Below are positions 39,366-45,091 of a stretch of 45,091 nucleotides of DNA, piece by piece. The DNA is from an uncultured Fibrobacter sp. GTDB taxonomy: Bacteria > Fibrobacterota > Fibrobacteria > Fibrobacterales > Fibrobacteraceae. The translations under genes were made by a program, and so were the position numbers. Below the pieces are notes generated by a model that had not been told where the DNA came from, did no database searches, and saw only the letters and a list, made by a program, of their open reading frames with translations. How positions within the stretch are numbered: position 1 is the stretch's first letter; each line of letters starts with the position of its first letter. The DNA is taken from positions 1-45,091 of the forward strand of contig CAMHOW010000014.1 of assembly GCA_946186895.1 (NCBI GenBank), given 5' to 3'.

Positions 39366-40264
39366 AAGCCATCCTGATTATTGCTCACCATTGCATATTG
39401 CCTGGAGCCTACAAGGGCTTTGAGGAAATTTTGGACAAGCTGCACCATGACTTGCCCGGTACTCGTGTGGCGAGCACCAGCCTTTTGGATCTGGAAAATG
39501 ACTTGCGGACTCTGCTTCGTGAGGATGTGGAGTCGGTTACGCTTTTACCGTACTTGCTGTTGAATGGCCAACATTCTAAGAACGACGTTCCCAAGGTGGT
39601 GGCGCACTTGCAGGCGGAATTCCCCCAGATTCCCATAACGCTTCTGCCTTGCCTTGGCGACTGGAAGGAATTTGCCGATATGGTGGTGGCAGGAGTCCGA
39701 AATGCACAGCAAGAAATAGGCTTGCAAAGAGATTGCTTCGTCGACCAGGGGGCTCCTCGCAATGACAAATTGCGATCGTCCTCCCTTTTCTCCATTGAGC
39801 TGAACCTTGAAGGCCGGAATGTGCTTGTGGTGGGCGGAGGCCGTATTGCACTTCGCAAGGTGAAAACGCTTCTGCCTACGGGTGCCCGAATTACGGTAGT
39901 TGCCCCGCAGTTCGACCCAGAATTTGAAATGCTGGATAAGAATGTCGTTATCCTAAAGAATCGTCCTTACGAACCCTTAGACCTTCGTAGCGTATTCATG
40001 GTGTTTATCTGTACCGACCAGCCAGCAGTAAACGCTCAGGTGAGCAATGATGCCCGGGCCCGCCGCATTCTGGTGAATAATGCCTGTGACTACCTGGATG
40101 GGGACTTTATTGTGCCGGCTCGTATGGACTTTGGCGAAAATATTGCGGTAACCGTCTCTACTCAGGGACGTGCGCCGTCTTTGGCCAAGAAGCTCAAGCA
40201 AAAAATCCTCGCCGAATGGGGCGAGGATCTTGCTCGGATAGAGCGGGAATCTTCTGCGAAGTAG
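39362..40264 (+). CDS. CbiX-like chelatase half / precorrin-2 dehydrogenase (CysG N-domain) fusion
   Basis: 300 residues. Residues ~1-118 are a CbiX/SirB-type half chelatase: ILIIAHHCILPGAYKGFEEI, VTLLPYLLLNGQHSKNDVPK (the P.fL..G.H...D.p motif with the metal-binding His). Residues ~140-300 are the Met8/CysG N-terminal dehydrogenase: GRNVLVVGGGRIALRKVKTL (NAD Rossmann GGG), ARITVVAPQ, FICTDQPAVNAQVSNDARAR then RILVNNACDYLDGDFIVPAR and ISTQGRAP-like VSTQGRAPSLAKKLK. Together they could oxidise precorrin-2 to sirohydrochlorin and insert Fe or Co. The linker (~122-136, QRDCFVDQGAPRND) is encoded by a palindromic repeat. It is co-transcribed with CobA-HemD (4-nt overlap) and converges with the lipoprotein gene; the two stop codons are separated by only 2 nt. 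Confidence 0.85.
   Translation: MKAILIIAHHCILPGAYKGFEEILDKLHHDLPGTRVASTSLLDLENDLRTLLREDVESVTLLPYLLLNGQHSKNDVPKVVAHLQAEFPQIPITLLPCLGDWKEFADMVVAGVRNAQQEIGLQRDCFVDQGAPRNDKLRSSSLFSIELNLEGRNVLVVGGGRIALRKVKTLLPTGARITVVAPQFDPEFEMLDKNVVILKNRPYEPLDLRSVFMVFICTDQPAVNAQVSNDARARRILVNNACDYLDGDFIVPARMDFGENIAVTVSTQGRAPSLAKKLKQKILAEWGEDLARIERESSAK
39728..39767 (-). repeat. In-frame palindromic repeat element, copy 2 (reverse orientation)
   Basis: On the minus strand: TGTCATTGCGAG (39767-39756) ... GCAATCTCT (39736-39728), identical at both ends to the copy at 38309-38346. It codes on the plus strand for the linker RDCFVDQGAPRND between the CbiX-like and dehydrogenase domains. Confidence 0.85.
40200..40228 (-). 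terminator. Intrinsic terminator for the 40267-41157 lipoprotein, lying inside the convergent coding region
   Basis: On the minus strand ATCCTCGCC, loop CCATTC, GGCGAGGAT, then TTTTT: a perfect 9-bp stem plus U-tract 39 nt after the lipoprotein stop. On the plus strand it encodes part of the C-terminus of the CbiX/P2DH fusion (KILAEWGEDLA). Confidence 0.75.
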
Positions 40265-40266
40265 GT

Positions 40267-41157
40267 TTAGTCGCAGTAGTTGGCGCCTTCCACTTCCATG
40301 CCGTCGTTGCAGGTGGCCTTAGCTGCGCTAAAGGCCATTTCTATGCCAATTTCATTGGACATGTTGTACATGGAATAGGACTTTTCCTTACCGTCAATGC
40401 TTACGATCAAGTCTGTTCCGTTATCTGCAACAGAATATATGTAAACACTTGGTTCGCCAAAGGCATCGGCACGGGTAAAGTGCCAGGTGGATATATCGGT
40501 TTTGACCATGGCGTTGCATTGGCTCTTGTCAATGCAGTTGCCGTTATTTTTGTTTTCTTTGACGGGGCATCCTGTGCCGAGGGTGCCACCACGGTCTTCA
40601 CAGCGGAGTTCTAGTGCCGTGGCGGCCATGGTTCCCTTTTCGAATTCAGTGCATGGTTCACCCATGGTGCCAAACGCTTCTTGGCCTTCTTCGGGAAGGT
40701 TGTCACAAGAGATCATTTCCACTGGCTTGCTGTTGGAGCTTCCTTCGCTGTCGGAGGAATCACCGGTGCTTGCACCACTGTTGGCGGAGTCTGTGTTGCT
40801 GTTGGTGGAAACGGGTGTGCTTGCAGAGGAATCGGGAGTTTTAGTGCCTTCGCCTTCGCCGTTTTCATCACCTTCGGCCCTCTTTTCTTCGGCGGGGCAG
40901 ACCTTGGAGGGCATTCCGTCAAATAGCTTGTTCCACTGCTGAACACCATCGCATTCGTAGGTGTCATTGTGATCTTCTACAAGAATCGTTGCGCATTTAC
41001 GGTCGGCATTGCATTCGACACCGTCTAGATCCATAAAGGTGGGGACGCTCTTGGGGAGCTCCTTGGAGCTAGCGTTAGAAGAGCTGTCGTCACCGCAGGC
41101 CACGAGGCCGGCCATGGATGCGAGGGCGGCAGAGAGGAAAATTTTTTTGGAAAACAT
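40267..41157 (-). CDS. Ser/Asn-rich lipoprotein (paralogue A)
   Basis: 296 residues. Signal peptide MFSKKIFLSAALASMAGLVA with lipobox LVAC followed by GDDSSSNASSKELP. The N-terminal third has paired cysteines (VECNADRKCATILVEDHNDT then YECDGVQQWNKLFDGMPSKV, C). A low-complexity Ser/Thr/Asn/Asp linker follows (~105-145, SSASTPVSTNSNTDSANSGA). The C-terminal region has CEDRGGTLGTGCPV, NNGNCIDKSQCNAMVKTDIS and ends EGANYCD. Many cysteines suggest disulphides. The signal peptide is nearly identical to the paralogue at 41248. Function unknown; surface-exposed lipoprotein is likely. AAAGGAAT before the start. Confidence 0.8.
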   Translation of the reverse strand: MFSKKIFLSAALASMAGLVACGDDSSSNASSKELPKSVPTFMDLDGVECNADRKCATILVEDHNDTYECDGVQQWNKLFDGMPSKVCPAEEKRAEGDENGEGEGTKTPDSSASTPVSTNSNTDSANSGASTGDSSDSEGSSNSKPVEMISCDNLPEEGQEAFGTMGEPCTEFEKGTMAATALELRCEDRGGTLGTGCPVKENKNNGNCIDKSQCNAMVKTDISTWHFTRADAFGEPSVYIYSVADNGTDLIVSIDGKEKSYSMYNMSNEIGIEMAFSAAKATCNDGMEVEGANYCD

Positions 41158-41203
41158 GTGTATTCCTTTGTTTTTTACTTGATAGGTAGGGTGGACATAT
41201 AAG

Positions 41204-41227
41204 AAAGGATCCCCTGGGGGACCCTTT
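41204..41227 (-). terminator. Probable terminator between the two lipoprotein genes
   Basis: On the minus strand AAAGGGTCCCC / GGGGATCCTTT with one mismatch and a tiny loop, followed by CTTATATG. The weak T-tail makes it less certain. It sits 20 nt after the stop of the 41248 gene and just ahead of a TATATG sequence before the next lipoprotein. Confidence 0.5.
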
Positions 41228-41247
41228 CCTTGTCTATGGAGTACTAA

Positions 41248-41877
41248 TTACTTTGCGCAACCGGTGCCGAGGGTACCGCCAAGCAGAGATTCGCACTGGG
41301 CGATATAGCTTTTGCCCAGGTCGCTGTCTTCAGGAGCTTCATCGCAGCCGGCCATGACGCCTTCTGTGGTTGTGCAGGACACCATCTTGCCAGAACCGCT
41401 GTTGGTAGAGGTGGCGCCGCTTTCGCTAGAGGCTACGGCGCTATCGCTAGAGTTCTCGTTGCTGTCGGCAGAATCAGCGTTGCTATCAGTAGAGGCTGCA
41501 CCGCTTTCGCTGGAGGCTACGCCGCTATCGGTAGAACCGGCTTCACTTGCAGAAGATTCGGGAGTCTTGTCGCCTTCGCTTTCGCCCTTTTCTTCACCTT
41601 CGGCCTTGGCGGGGCAGAGGTCCTTGAATTTGGCGTCTGTAGCGGGGAACCACTGGGAACCGTCGCACTGGAAGTAGTCATTGACCATTTCTTCTTCCAC
41701 GAACACCTTGGCGCACTTGACGGATTCGTCGCACTTCAGGCTGTTGGCTTCCTGGATGGTCTTCACCTTTTCGGGAAGGGTGCCGTCGCTGGCGGAGGAA
41801 GAACTGTCGTCACCGCAGGCTACGAAACCGGCCATGGACACGAGGGCGGCAGAGAGGAAGATTTTCTTTGAAAGCAT
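41248..41877 (-). CDS. Ser-rich lipoprotein (paralogue B)
   Basis: 209 residues. Signal peptide MLSKKIFLSAALVSMAGFVA with lipobox FVAC then GDDSSSSASDGTLP. It has the same plan as paralogue A: a Cys-containing N-domain (LKCDESVKCAKVFVEEE, YFQCDGSQWFPATDAKF), a Ser/Ala/Asp/Glu linker with repeats of SSESGA and STDSNADSADSN (~105-165), and a C-terminal CESLLGGTLGTGC shared with A (GGTLGTGC). AAGGAG lies 7 nt before the start. A TATATC sequence further upstream (~41917) is a plausible -10. The two genes form a tandem duplication, each apparently with its own promoter. Function unknown. Confidence 0.8.
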   Translation of the reverse strand: MLSKKIFLSAALVSMAGFVACGDDSSSSASDGTLPEKVKTIQEANSLKCDESVKCAKVFVEEEMVNDYFQCDGSQWFPATDAKFKDLCPAKAEGEEKGESEGDKTPESSASEAGSTDSGVASSESGAASTDSNADSADSNENSSDSAVASSESGATSTNSGSGKMVSCTTTEGVMAGCDEAPEDSDLGKSYIAQCESLLGGTLGTGCAK

Positions 41878-42032
41878 TAGTACTCCTTTTTAGTTTTTTG
41901 TGATTTTGTGTTGAAGATATAGTAAATGTGTTGAAAAGAAAAGTCGTTTTTTTATCATTAATTATTACTTTTTTATTACGTGTTGTAACAAAGTGTTCAC
42001 GGGGTGTTCTCACTAGAGGGGGTAGTGGAATA

Positions 42033-42048
42033 CCCGACTTTAGTCGGG
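42033..42048. other. Hairpin CCCGAC-TTTA-GTCGGG upstream of pth
   Basis: Perfect 6-bp stem and 4-nt loop in the 265-nt gap between the divergent lipoprotein and pth genes. Followed 10 nt later by a second hairpin (42059-42074). No T-tail. Confidence 0.5.
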
Positions 42049-42058
42049 GATGAAGCGA

Positions 42059-42074
42059 GGGGGAGACTTCCCCC
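42059..42074. other. Hairpin GGGGGA-GACT-TCCCCC upstream of pth
   Basis: Perfect 6-bp GC-rich stem, 4-nt loop, 69 nt before the pth ATG. With the hairpin at 42033 it forms a tandem stem-loop pair; could be the leader of pth or a small repeat element. Confidence 0.5.
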
Positions 42075-42110
42075 ACCCACAAAAATTTTTAACTTCTAAT
42101 TCAAACCATC

Positions 42111-42136
42111 TCACATTCCACATTTCACATTCCACA
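42111..42136. repeat. Direct repeat TCACATTCCACA x2 in the pth leader
   Basis: TCACATTCCACA at 42111-42122 and again at 42125-42136, 14-bp period, ending 6 nt before the pth ATG (no Shine-Dalgarno visible). Confidence 0.75.
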
Positions 42137-42142
42137 CCTAGT

Positions 42143-42697
42143 ATGCACATCATCGTCGGTCTCGGAAATCCTGGTACGCAATACTCCAACACCCACCACA
42201 ACGCGGGCTTTATGGCTGTTGAAAAGCTGGCTGACCCGAACAAGGATTGGAAATCGGAGCACAAGGCGCTCACCATGAAGGTGAACATTGCAGGGGAGGA
42301 ATGCCTGCTGGCAAAGCCCCAGACCTTCATGAACCTTTCCGGCGAGTCGGTACAGGCCCTGATGACCTGGTACAAGGTGAAGGCTGACCACCTGTTGGTC
42401 TTTAGCGACGACATCAACCTGGATGTGGGGCGCATTAGGTGCCGTAAGGATGGAAGCCATGGCGGGCAGAATGGGCTCAGGAACATCATCGAGCATATCG
42501 GTGACAAGTTCCCCCGGGTTCGCTTTGGGGTAGGCAAGTGCCCTCCGAAATTTGACATGAGCAATTGGGTGCTGGCGAAGTTTCCGCCGGAGGATCGCCC
42601 CGCTTTCGAAGAGGCTATCGCGAAGGTTCCGGCCCTGGTGGAATGTTATTTTAAGCTTGGCATGGAAAAGTGCATGGAACGTTACAACGGCAAGTAG
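42143..42697 (+). CDS. pth: Peptidyl-tRNA hydrolase
   Basis: Releases tRNA from stalled peptidyl-tRNA. 184 residues from the ATG at 42143. HIIVGLGNPGTQYSNTHHNA then GF (signature with catalytic His), LLAKPQTFMNLSGESVQAL, VFSDDINLDVGRIRCRKDGS then HGGQNGLRNIIEHIG (GS.GGHNGL with Gln for His), and FPRVRFGVGKCPP. Normal length. An upstream in-frame ATG at 42050 would translate the hairpin and repeat region and is rejected. There is no Shine-Dalgarno; translation may depend on the unusual repeat-rich leader. It lies upstream of a DUF4416 gene (14 nt). Confidence 0.92.
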   Translation: MHIIVGLGNPGTQYSNTHHNAGFMAVEKLADPNKDWKSEHKALTMKVNIAGEECLLAKPQTFMNLSGESVQALMTWYKVKADHLLVFSDDINLDVGRIRCRKDGSHGGQNGLRNIIEHIGDKFPRVRFGVGKCPPKFDMSNWVLAKFPPEDRPAFEEAIAKVPALVECYFKLGMEKCMERYNGK

Positions 42698-42710
42698 CCT
42701 TGGGGACCCG

Positions 42711-43259
42711 ATGAAAGCGTCGCAATTTTCAGAGAACGCGCAGCTGATAGCCTTTGTGCTGCAGCAGGGCGCCGAATGGCGGCCCGAGGTTTTGGAGGCT
42801 CTGGAACGCACCTGGGGGAAAATCCGCCACAGGGGAAAGTTGTTCGCCTTTGACCGCACGCCCTATTACGCTCCCGAGATGGGGGAAGGACTTTATCGCG
42901 GGGTGGTGTCTTTTGAGAAGGAAATCCCGCCCGAGACTATCGCCCTGGAGAAGGAACGGAGTAATGCTCTGGAACTGACCATGGCGGCTACGGAAAATCC
43001 CGAGGCGCGGCGGATGAATATCGACATCGGCTACATGGACCTGGACAAGGTGGTGCTCCCCAGTTACAAGCGGGGACCGTTCAAACTTTACGCCGGCGGC
43101 GGCGTGTGGCTGGATATGCTTTTGACATATGCCAAGGGAGAGTTTCACCCCACGGCATGGGCCTTCGAGGACTTTAAGCGGAACCCGTACCAGCACGACC
43201 TGCAGTTGATCCGCGAGCGTTTCAAGAAGGCAGGTGGCGGAAAGGCGCAGGATTTGTAG
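42711..43259 (+). CDS. DUF4416 family protein
   Basis: 182 residues from the ATG at 42711. The pattern GKLFAFDRTPYYAPEMGEGL then YRGVVSFEKEIPPETI, ARRMNIDIGYMDLDKVVLPS, LYAGGGVWLDMLLTYAKGEF and HPTAWAFEDFKRNPYQHDLQ fits the DUF4416 family as I recall it (F.FdfT.YY..EMG....R.fisFe ... R..NlDpGYl.l.klVLas). Function unknown; widely present in anaerobes. No signal peptide. Between pth and asparaginase in one direction. Confidence 0.8.
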   Translation: MKASQFSENAQLIAFVLQQGAEWRPEVLEALERTWGKIRHRGKLFAFDRTPYYAPEMGEGLYRGVVSFEKEIPPETIALEKERSNALELTMAATENPEARRMNIDIGYMDLDKVVLPSYKRGPFKLYAGGGVWLDMLLTYAKGEFHPTAWAFEDFKRNPYQHDLQLIRERFKKAGGGKAQDL

Positions 43260-43275
43260 GCGGAGGGCGCAAGGA

Positions 43276-44214
43276 ATGAAGAAGGTTGTGATTCTCGCAA
43301 CGGGCGGCACCATTGCAGGTGTCGGCGAGCCCGGCAAGAGCACGGGCTATGTTTCGGGTCAGATTTCTGCCGAAGATCTGGTAAAGTCAGTGCCCGAACT
43401 TTCGGAATACGCCGAAGTCACGGCGGAGCAAATCTGCAACGTGAATTCCGACGACATTACGGACAAATTATGGATTAAGCTTTCGAACCGCATCAGGGAA
43501 CTGCAAGAAGACGAAACCGTCGACGGGATCGTGGTGACCCACGGTACCGACACCATGGACGAGACGGCCTATTTTATAAGCCTTACGGTCAAGTGCGAAA
43601 AAGCCGTGGTCTTGACAGGTTCCATGAAGCCCGCCACGGCGAAGGATCCCGACGGTCCGGCGAACCTCTTGGGTGCAGTCCGTGCGGCGGTGGGATTTGC
43701 CATCGACGACGACCCTCCGGCAAACCTGGTGTGGGTTTTCTTTGCTGGGGAACTCTTCGATGCACGCAGCGTGCAAAAGTGCAGCGCCTCGGCCATAAAC
43801 GCCATGGGGGTGGATGCTCCCGGCGAAGGTTCCAACTGGAATGCCCTCAAGGAGCAGAATTTTTTTGACGTGTCGAAACTCCAGGAGCTGCCTCGGGTGA
43901 ACGTGGTCTATTTTACGGTAGATGCGAACCCGAAGGTGCTGGAATATGCCTCCTGCGTTTCGGACGGCCTTGTGATTGCGGGGGCGGGCTCGGGCGAGTT
44001 CAGTCAGGCCTGGGCCAAGGTCCTGGAACGTATCGACATTCCTGTGGTCATAGCGAGCCGCACCCATCACGGGTTGGTAACGTTGAACGAAACTCTTGCC
44101 CCCGGCTGTATTTGCGCAGGGAGACTTGCGCCCCAGAAGGCGGCGGTGCTGTTGAAGCTCGCCCTCACGGTAACGGAACGGGTGGACGACATCAAGCGGG
44201 TTTTTTCGCTGTAG
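43276..44214 (+). CDS. L-asparaginase
   Basis: Hydrolyses L-asparagine to aspartate and ammonia. 312 residues from the ATG at 43276 (AAGGA immediately upstream). VVILATGGTIAGVGEPGKST holds the first active-site Thr, and GIVVTHGTDTMDETAYFISL the second with the catalytic Thr-Asp-Lys set continuing in VLTGSMKPATAKDPDGPANL. DGLVIAGAGSGEFSQAW is the C-domain signature. No signal peptide is seen, so a cytoplasmic enzyme is likely although the sequence is closer to type II in its GKSTGY segment. Length normal. Confidence 0.92.
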   Translation: MKKVVILATGGTIAGVGEPGKSTGYVSGQISAEDLVKSVPELSEYAEVTAEQICNVNSDDITDKLWIKLSNRIRELQEDETVDGIVVTHGTDTMDETAYFISLTVKCEKAVVLTGSMKPATAKDPDGPANLLGAVRAAVGFAIDDDPPANLVWVFFAGELFDARSVQKCSASAINAMGVDAPGEGSNWNALKEQNFFDVSKLQELPRVNVVYFTVDANPKVLEYASCVSDGLVIAGAGSGEFSQAWAKVLERIDIPVVIASRTHHGLVTLNETLAPGCICAGRLAPQKAAVLLKLALTVTERVDDIKRVFSL

Positions 44215-44233
44215 GCTTTTTTTACGCTTTTTT

Positions 44234-44260
44234 CTAGCCCCTAAACCCTAGACCCTAGCC
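44234..44260. repeat. Degenerate CCCTARA heptamer repeat upstream of guaB
   Basis: CTAGCCCCTAAACCCTAGAC and CCTAGCC: four imperfect CCCTA-words with ~7-bp period in the 84-nt gap between asparaginase and guaB, directly before the T-run and TATATTT element. Confidence 0.7.
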
Positions 44261-44270
44261 TCTTTTTTTC

Positions 44271-44277
44271 TATATTT
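44271..44277 (+). promoter_or_regulatory. TATATTT -10-like element before guaB
   Basis: TTTTTTTCTATATTTACTAC, 21 nt upstream of the ATG at 44299; AGAGG Shine-Dalgarno between. Confidence 0.5.
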
Positions 44278-44298
44278 ACTACGCAAAAGAGGTCTATT

Positions 44299-45091
44299 AT
44301 GAAACTTTTGCCAGAAGCCCTGACGTTTGACGACGTCCTTCTTGTTCCCGCTGAATCTTCTGTTTTGCCGGCTCAGACCGACGTGAGCACCCAGCTCGCT
44401 CCTAACATCAAGCTGAACATTCCTATCATCAGTGCCGCCATGGACACCGTGACTACGGCTCCTTTGGCCATTTCCCTCGCCCTGCAGGGTGGTATCGGCA
44501 TCATCCACAAGAACATGAGCGTGGAAGACCAGGCCGAAGAGGTCCGCAAGGTCAAGCGGTGGCAGTCCGGTATCGTTGTGAACCCGGTGACCCTGGATGC
44601 CGACCAGCCGGTTTCTGCCGCTTTTGAACTCCGCGCCCGCAACAAGGTGAGCGGTTTCCCGATTCTTTCCAAGGGCAAGCTGGTGGGTATGCTCACCAGC
44701 CGCGACCTGCGCACCGTGAGCGACATGAACGTGAAGATCCGCACTGTGATGACCAAGAATCCGGTGACGGCAAGCCCCAAGGTGAGCCTTGCCAAGGCCA
44801 AGGAAATTTTGGCCGAAAAGCGCATCGAGAAGCTCCCGCTGGTGGATGCCTCTGGCGCCTTGAAGGGCCTTATCACCATGACGGACATCTTGAAGCGCGA
44901 AAACAACCCCAACGCTAGCCTGGACAAGAACGGCCAGCTGTTGGTGGGTGCCGCTGTAAGCACGTCTGCAAATACTCTCGAACGCGTGGCCGCCCTGGTG
45001 GACGCCGGCGTGGACATGCTCATTATCGATACGGCTCACGGCCACCACATCGGTGTGCGCAACATGGTGAAGACTGTCCGCAAAAAATACC
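44299..45091 (+). CDS. guaB: IMP dehydrogenase, N-terminal part, truncated by window edge
   Basis: Converts IMP to XMP with NAD, first committed step to GMP. 264 residues are visible: LTFDDVLLVPAESSVLPAQT, IPIISAAMDTVTTAPLAISL, and GGIGIIHKNMSVEDQAEEV. A tandem CBS (Bateman) module runs from ~90 to 200 (VMTKNPVTASPKVSLAKAKE). Then the TIM barrel resumes with LVGAAVSTSANTLERVAALV and LIIDTAHGHHIGVRNMVK. The catalytic Cys loop lies beyond the window. Shine-Dalgarno AGAGG and a TATATTT element precede the ATG. Confidence 0.95.
   Translation, partial: MKLLPEALTFDDVLLVPAESSVLPAQTDVSTQLAPNIKLNIPIISAAMDTVTTAPLAISLALQGGIGIIHKNMSVEDQAEEVRKVKRWQSGIVVNPVTLDADQPVSAAFELRARNKVSGFPILSKGKLVGMLTSRDLRTVSDMNVKIRTVMTKNPVTASPKVSLAKAKEILAEKRIEKLPLVDASGALKGLITMTDILKRENNPNASLDKNGQLLVGAAVSTSANTLERVAALVDAGVDMLIIDTAHGHHIGVRNMVKTVRKKY

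Noticed and set aside
1..45091. CRISPR array, prophage, insertion sequence, toxin-antitoxin or biosynthetic cluster.
   Set aside because: No regular repeats with spacers, no transposase, integrase, or phage structural genes were found on either strand.

Overview
The window looks like chromosomal DNA from a Gram-negative (LPS-bearing) bacterium of the Fibrobacter lineage. This is inferred from gene style, not from a database search. LPS assembly and Kdo activation genes (lptD, kdsB) show a two-membrane envelope. Several small lipoproteins start with a CGDDSSS-like or CSDDS sequence just after the lipobox, as I recall from Fibrobacter. The GC content is moderate, a TATATT(T/G) promoter-like element recurs before first genes, and an abundance of fused or reshuffled domain architectures fits the phylum. 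No rRNA, CRISPR array, prophage, insertion sequence or obvious foreign island is visible. The unusual content lies in altered housekeeping genes and small repeats rather than in an accessory island.

Layout. 1-494 (-): start of a topoisomerase IV/gyrase B subunit, cut by the window edge. 788-4496 (+): a lipoprotein, a HAD nucleotidase, a secreted protein with an acidic tail, and a PDZ protein with a sorting-type C-terminus, closed by a strong hairpin. 4588-4857 (-): a UreE N-domain-only protein, divergent from lptD (4948-7434). 7489-8194 (-): tRNA-Ala(GGC) and a cyclophilin. 8373-11110 (+): a pyrimidine operon pyrR-pyrB plus a dihydroorotase homologue that has lost its metal ligands, followed by a PilZ protein. 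12225-18077 (+): a type IV pilus alignment/secretin operon pilM-N-O-P-Q behind a clear TTGACA-17-TAGAAT promoter; its PilP is a 642-residue composite protein. 18181-24703 (+): UvrD/PcrA helicase, gatC, kdsB, a ComEA-like HhH protein, a second PilM/PilN-like pair and rsmD. 24720-28022 (+): coaD, rhomboid protease, PfkB kinase and an atypical thioredoxin-reductase-like flavoprotein. 28092-32971 (+): radical SAM enzyme, then the MoxR / DUF58 / transglutaminase module. 33030-35369 (-): lipoprotein and long-chain acyl-CoA ligase. 35439-40264 (+): small membrane protein, PAS-GGDEF-EAL protein, then two fused siroheme-pathway genes (CobA-HemD and CbiX-like-P2DH). 40267-41877 (-): two paralogous Ser-rich lipoproteins. 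42143-45091 (+): pth, a DUF4416 protein, asparaginase and the start of guaB.

Connections. Two modules bear on surface appendages. The full pilMNOPQ operon sits directly after a PilZ (c-di-GMP effector) gene, and a second PilM/PilN pair lies next to a ComEA-like DNA-binding protein. A c-di-GMP phosphodiesterase-like gene is in the same window. CobA-HemD and CbiX-like-P2DH together could carry preuroporphyrinogen (hydroxymethylbilane) to siroheme with two polypeptides.

The most striking sequence-level observation is that both siroheme genes carry, in frame and in opposite orientations, a ~38-40 bp palindromic repeat with identical ends (TGTCATTGCGAG ... GCAATCTCT). In each protein it encodes a linker between conserved blocks. 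Other points worth a second look are the pseudo-dihydroorotase, the PilP fusion, the thioredoxin-reductase-like protein without the NADPH HRRxxxR motif, and an intrinsic terminator buried in the coding sequence of a convergent gene.
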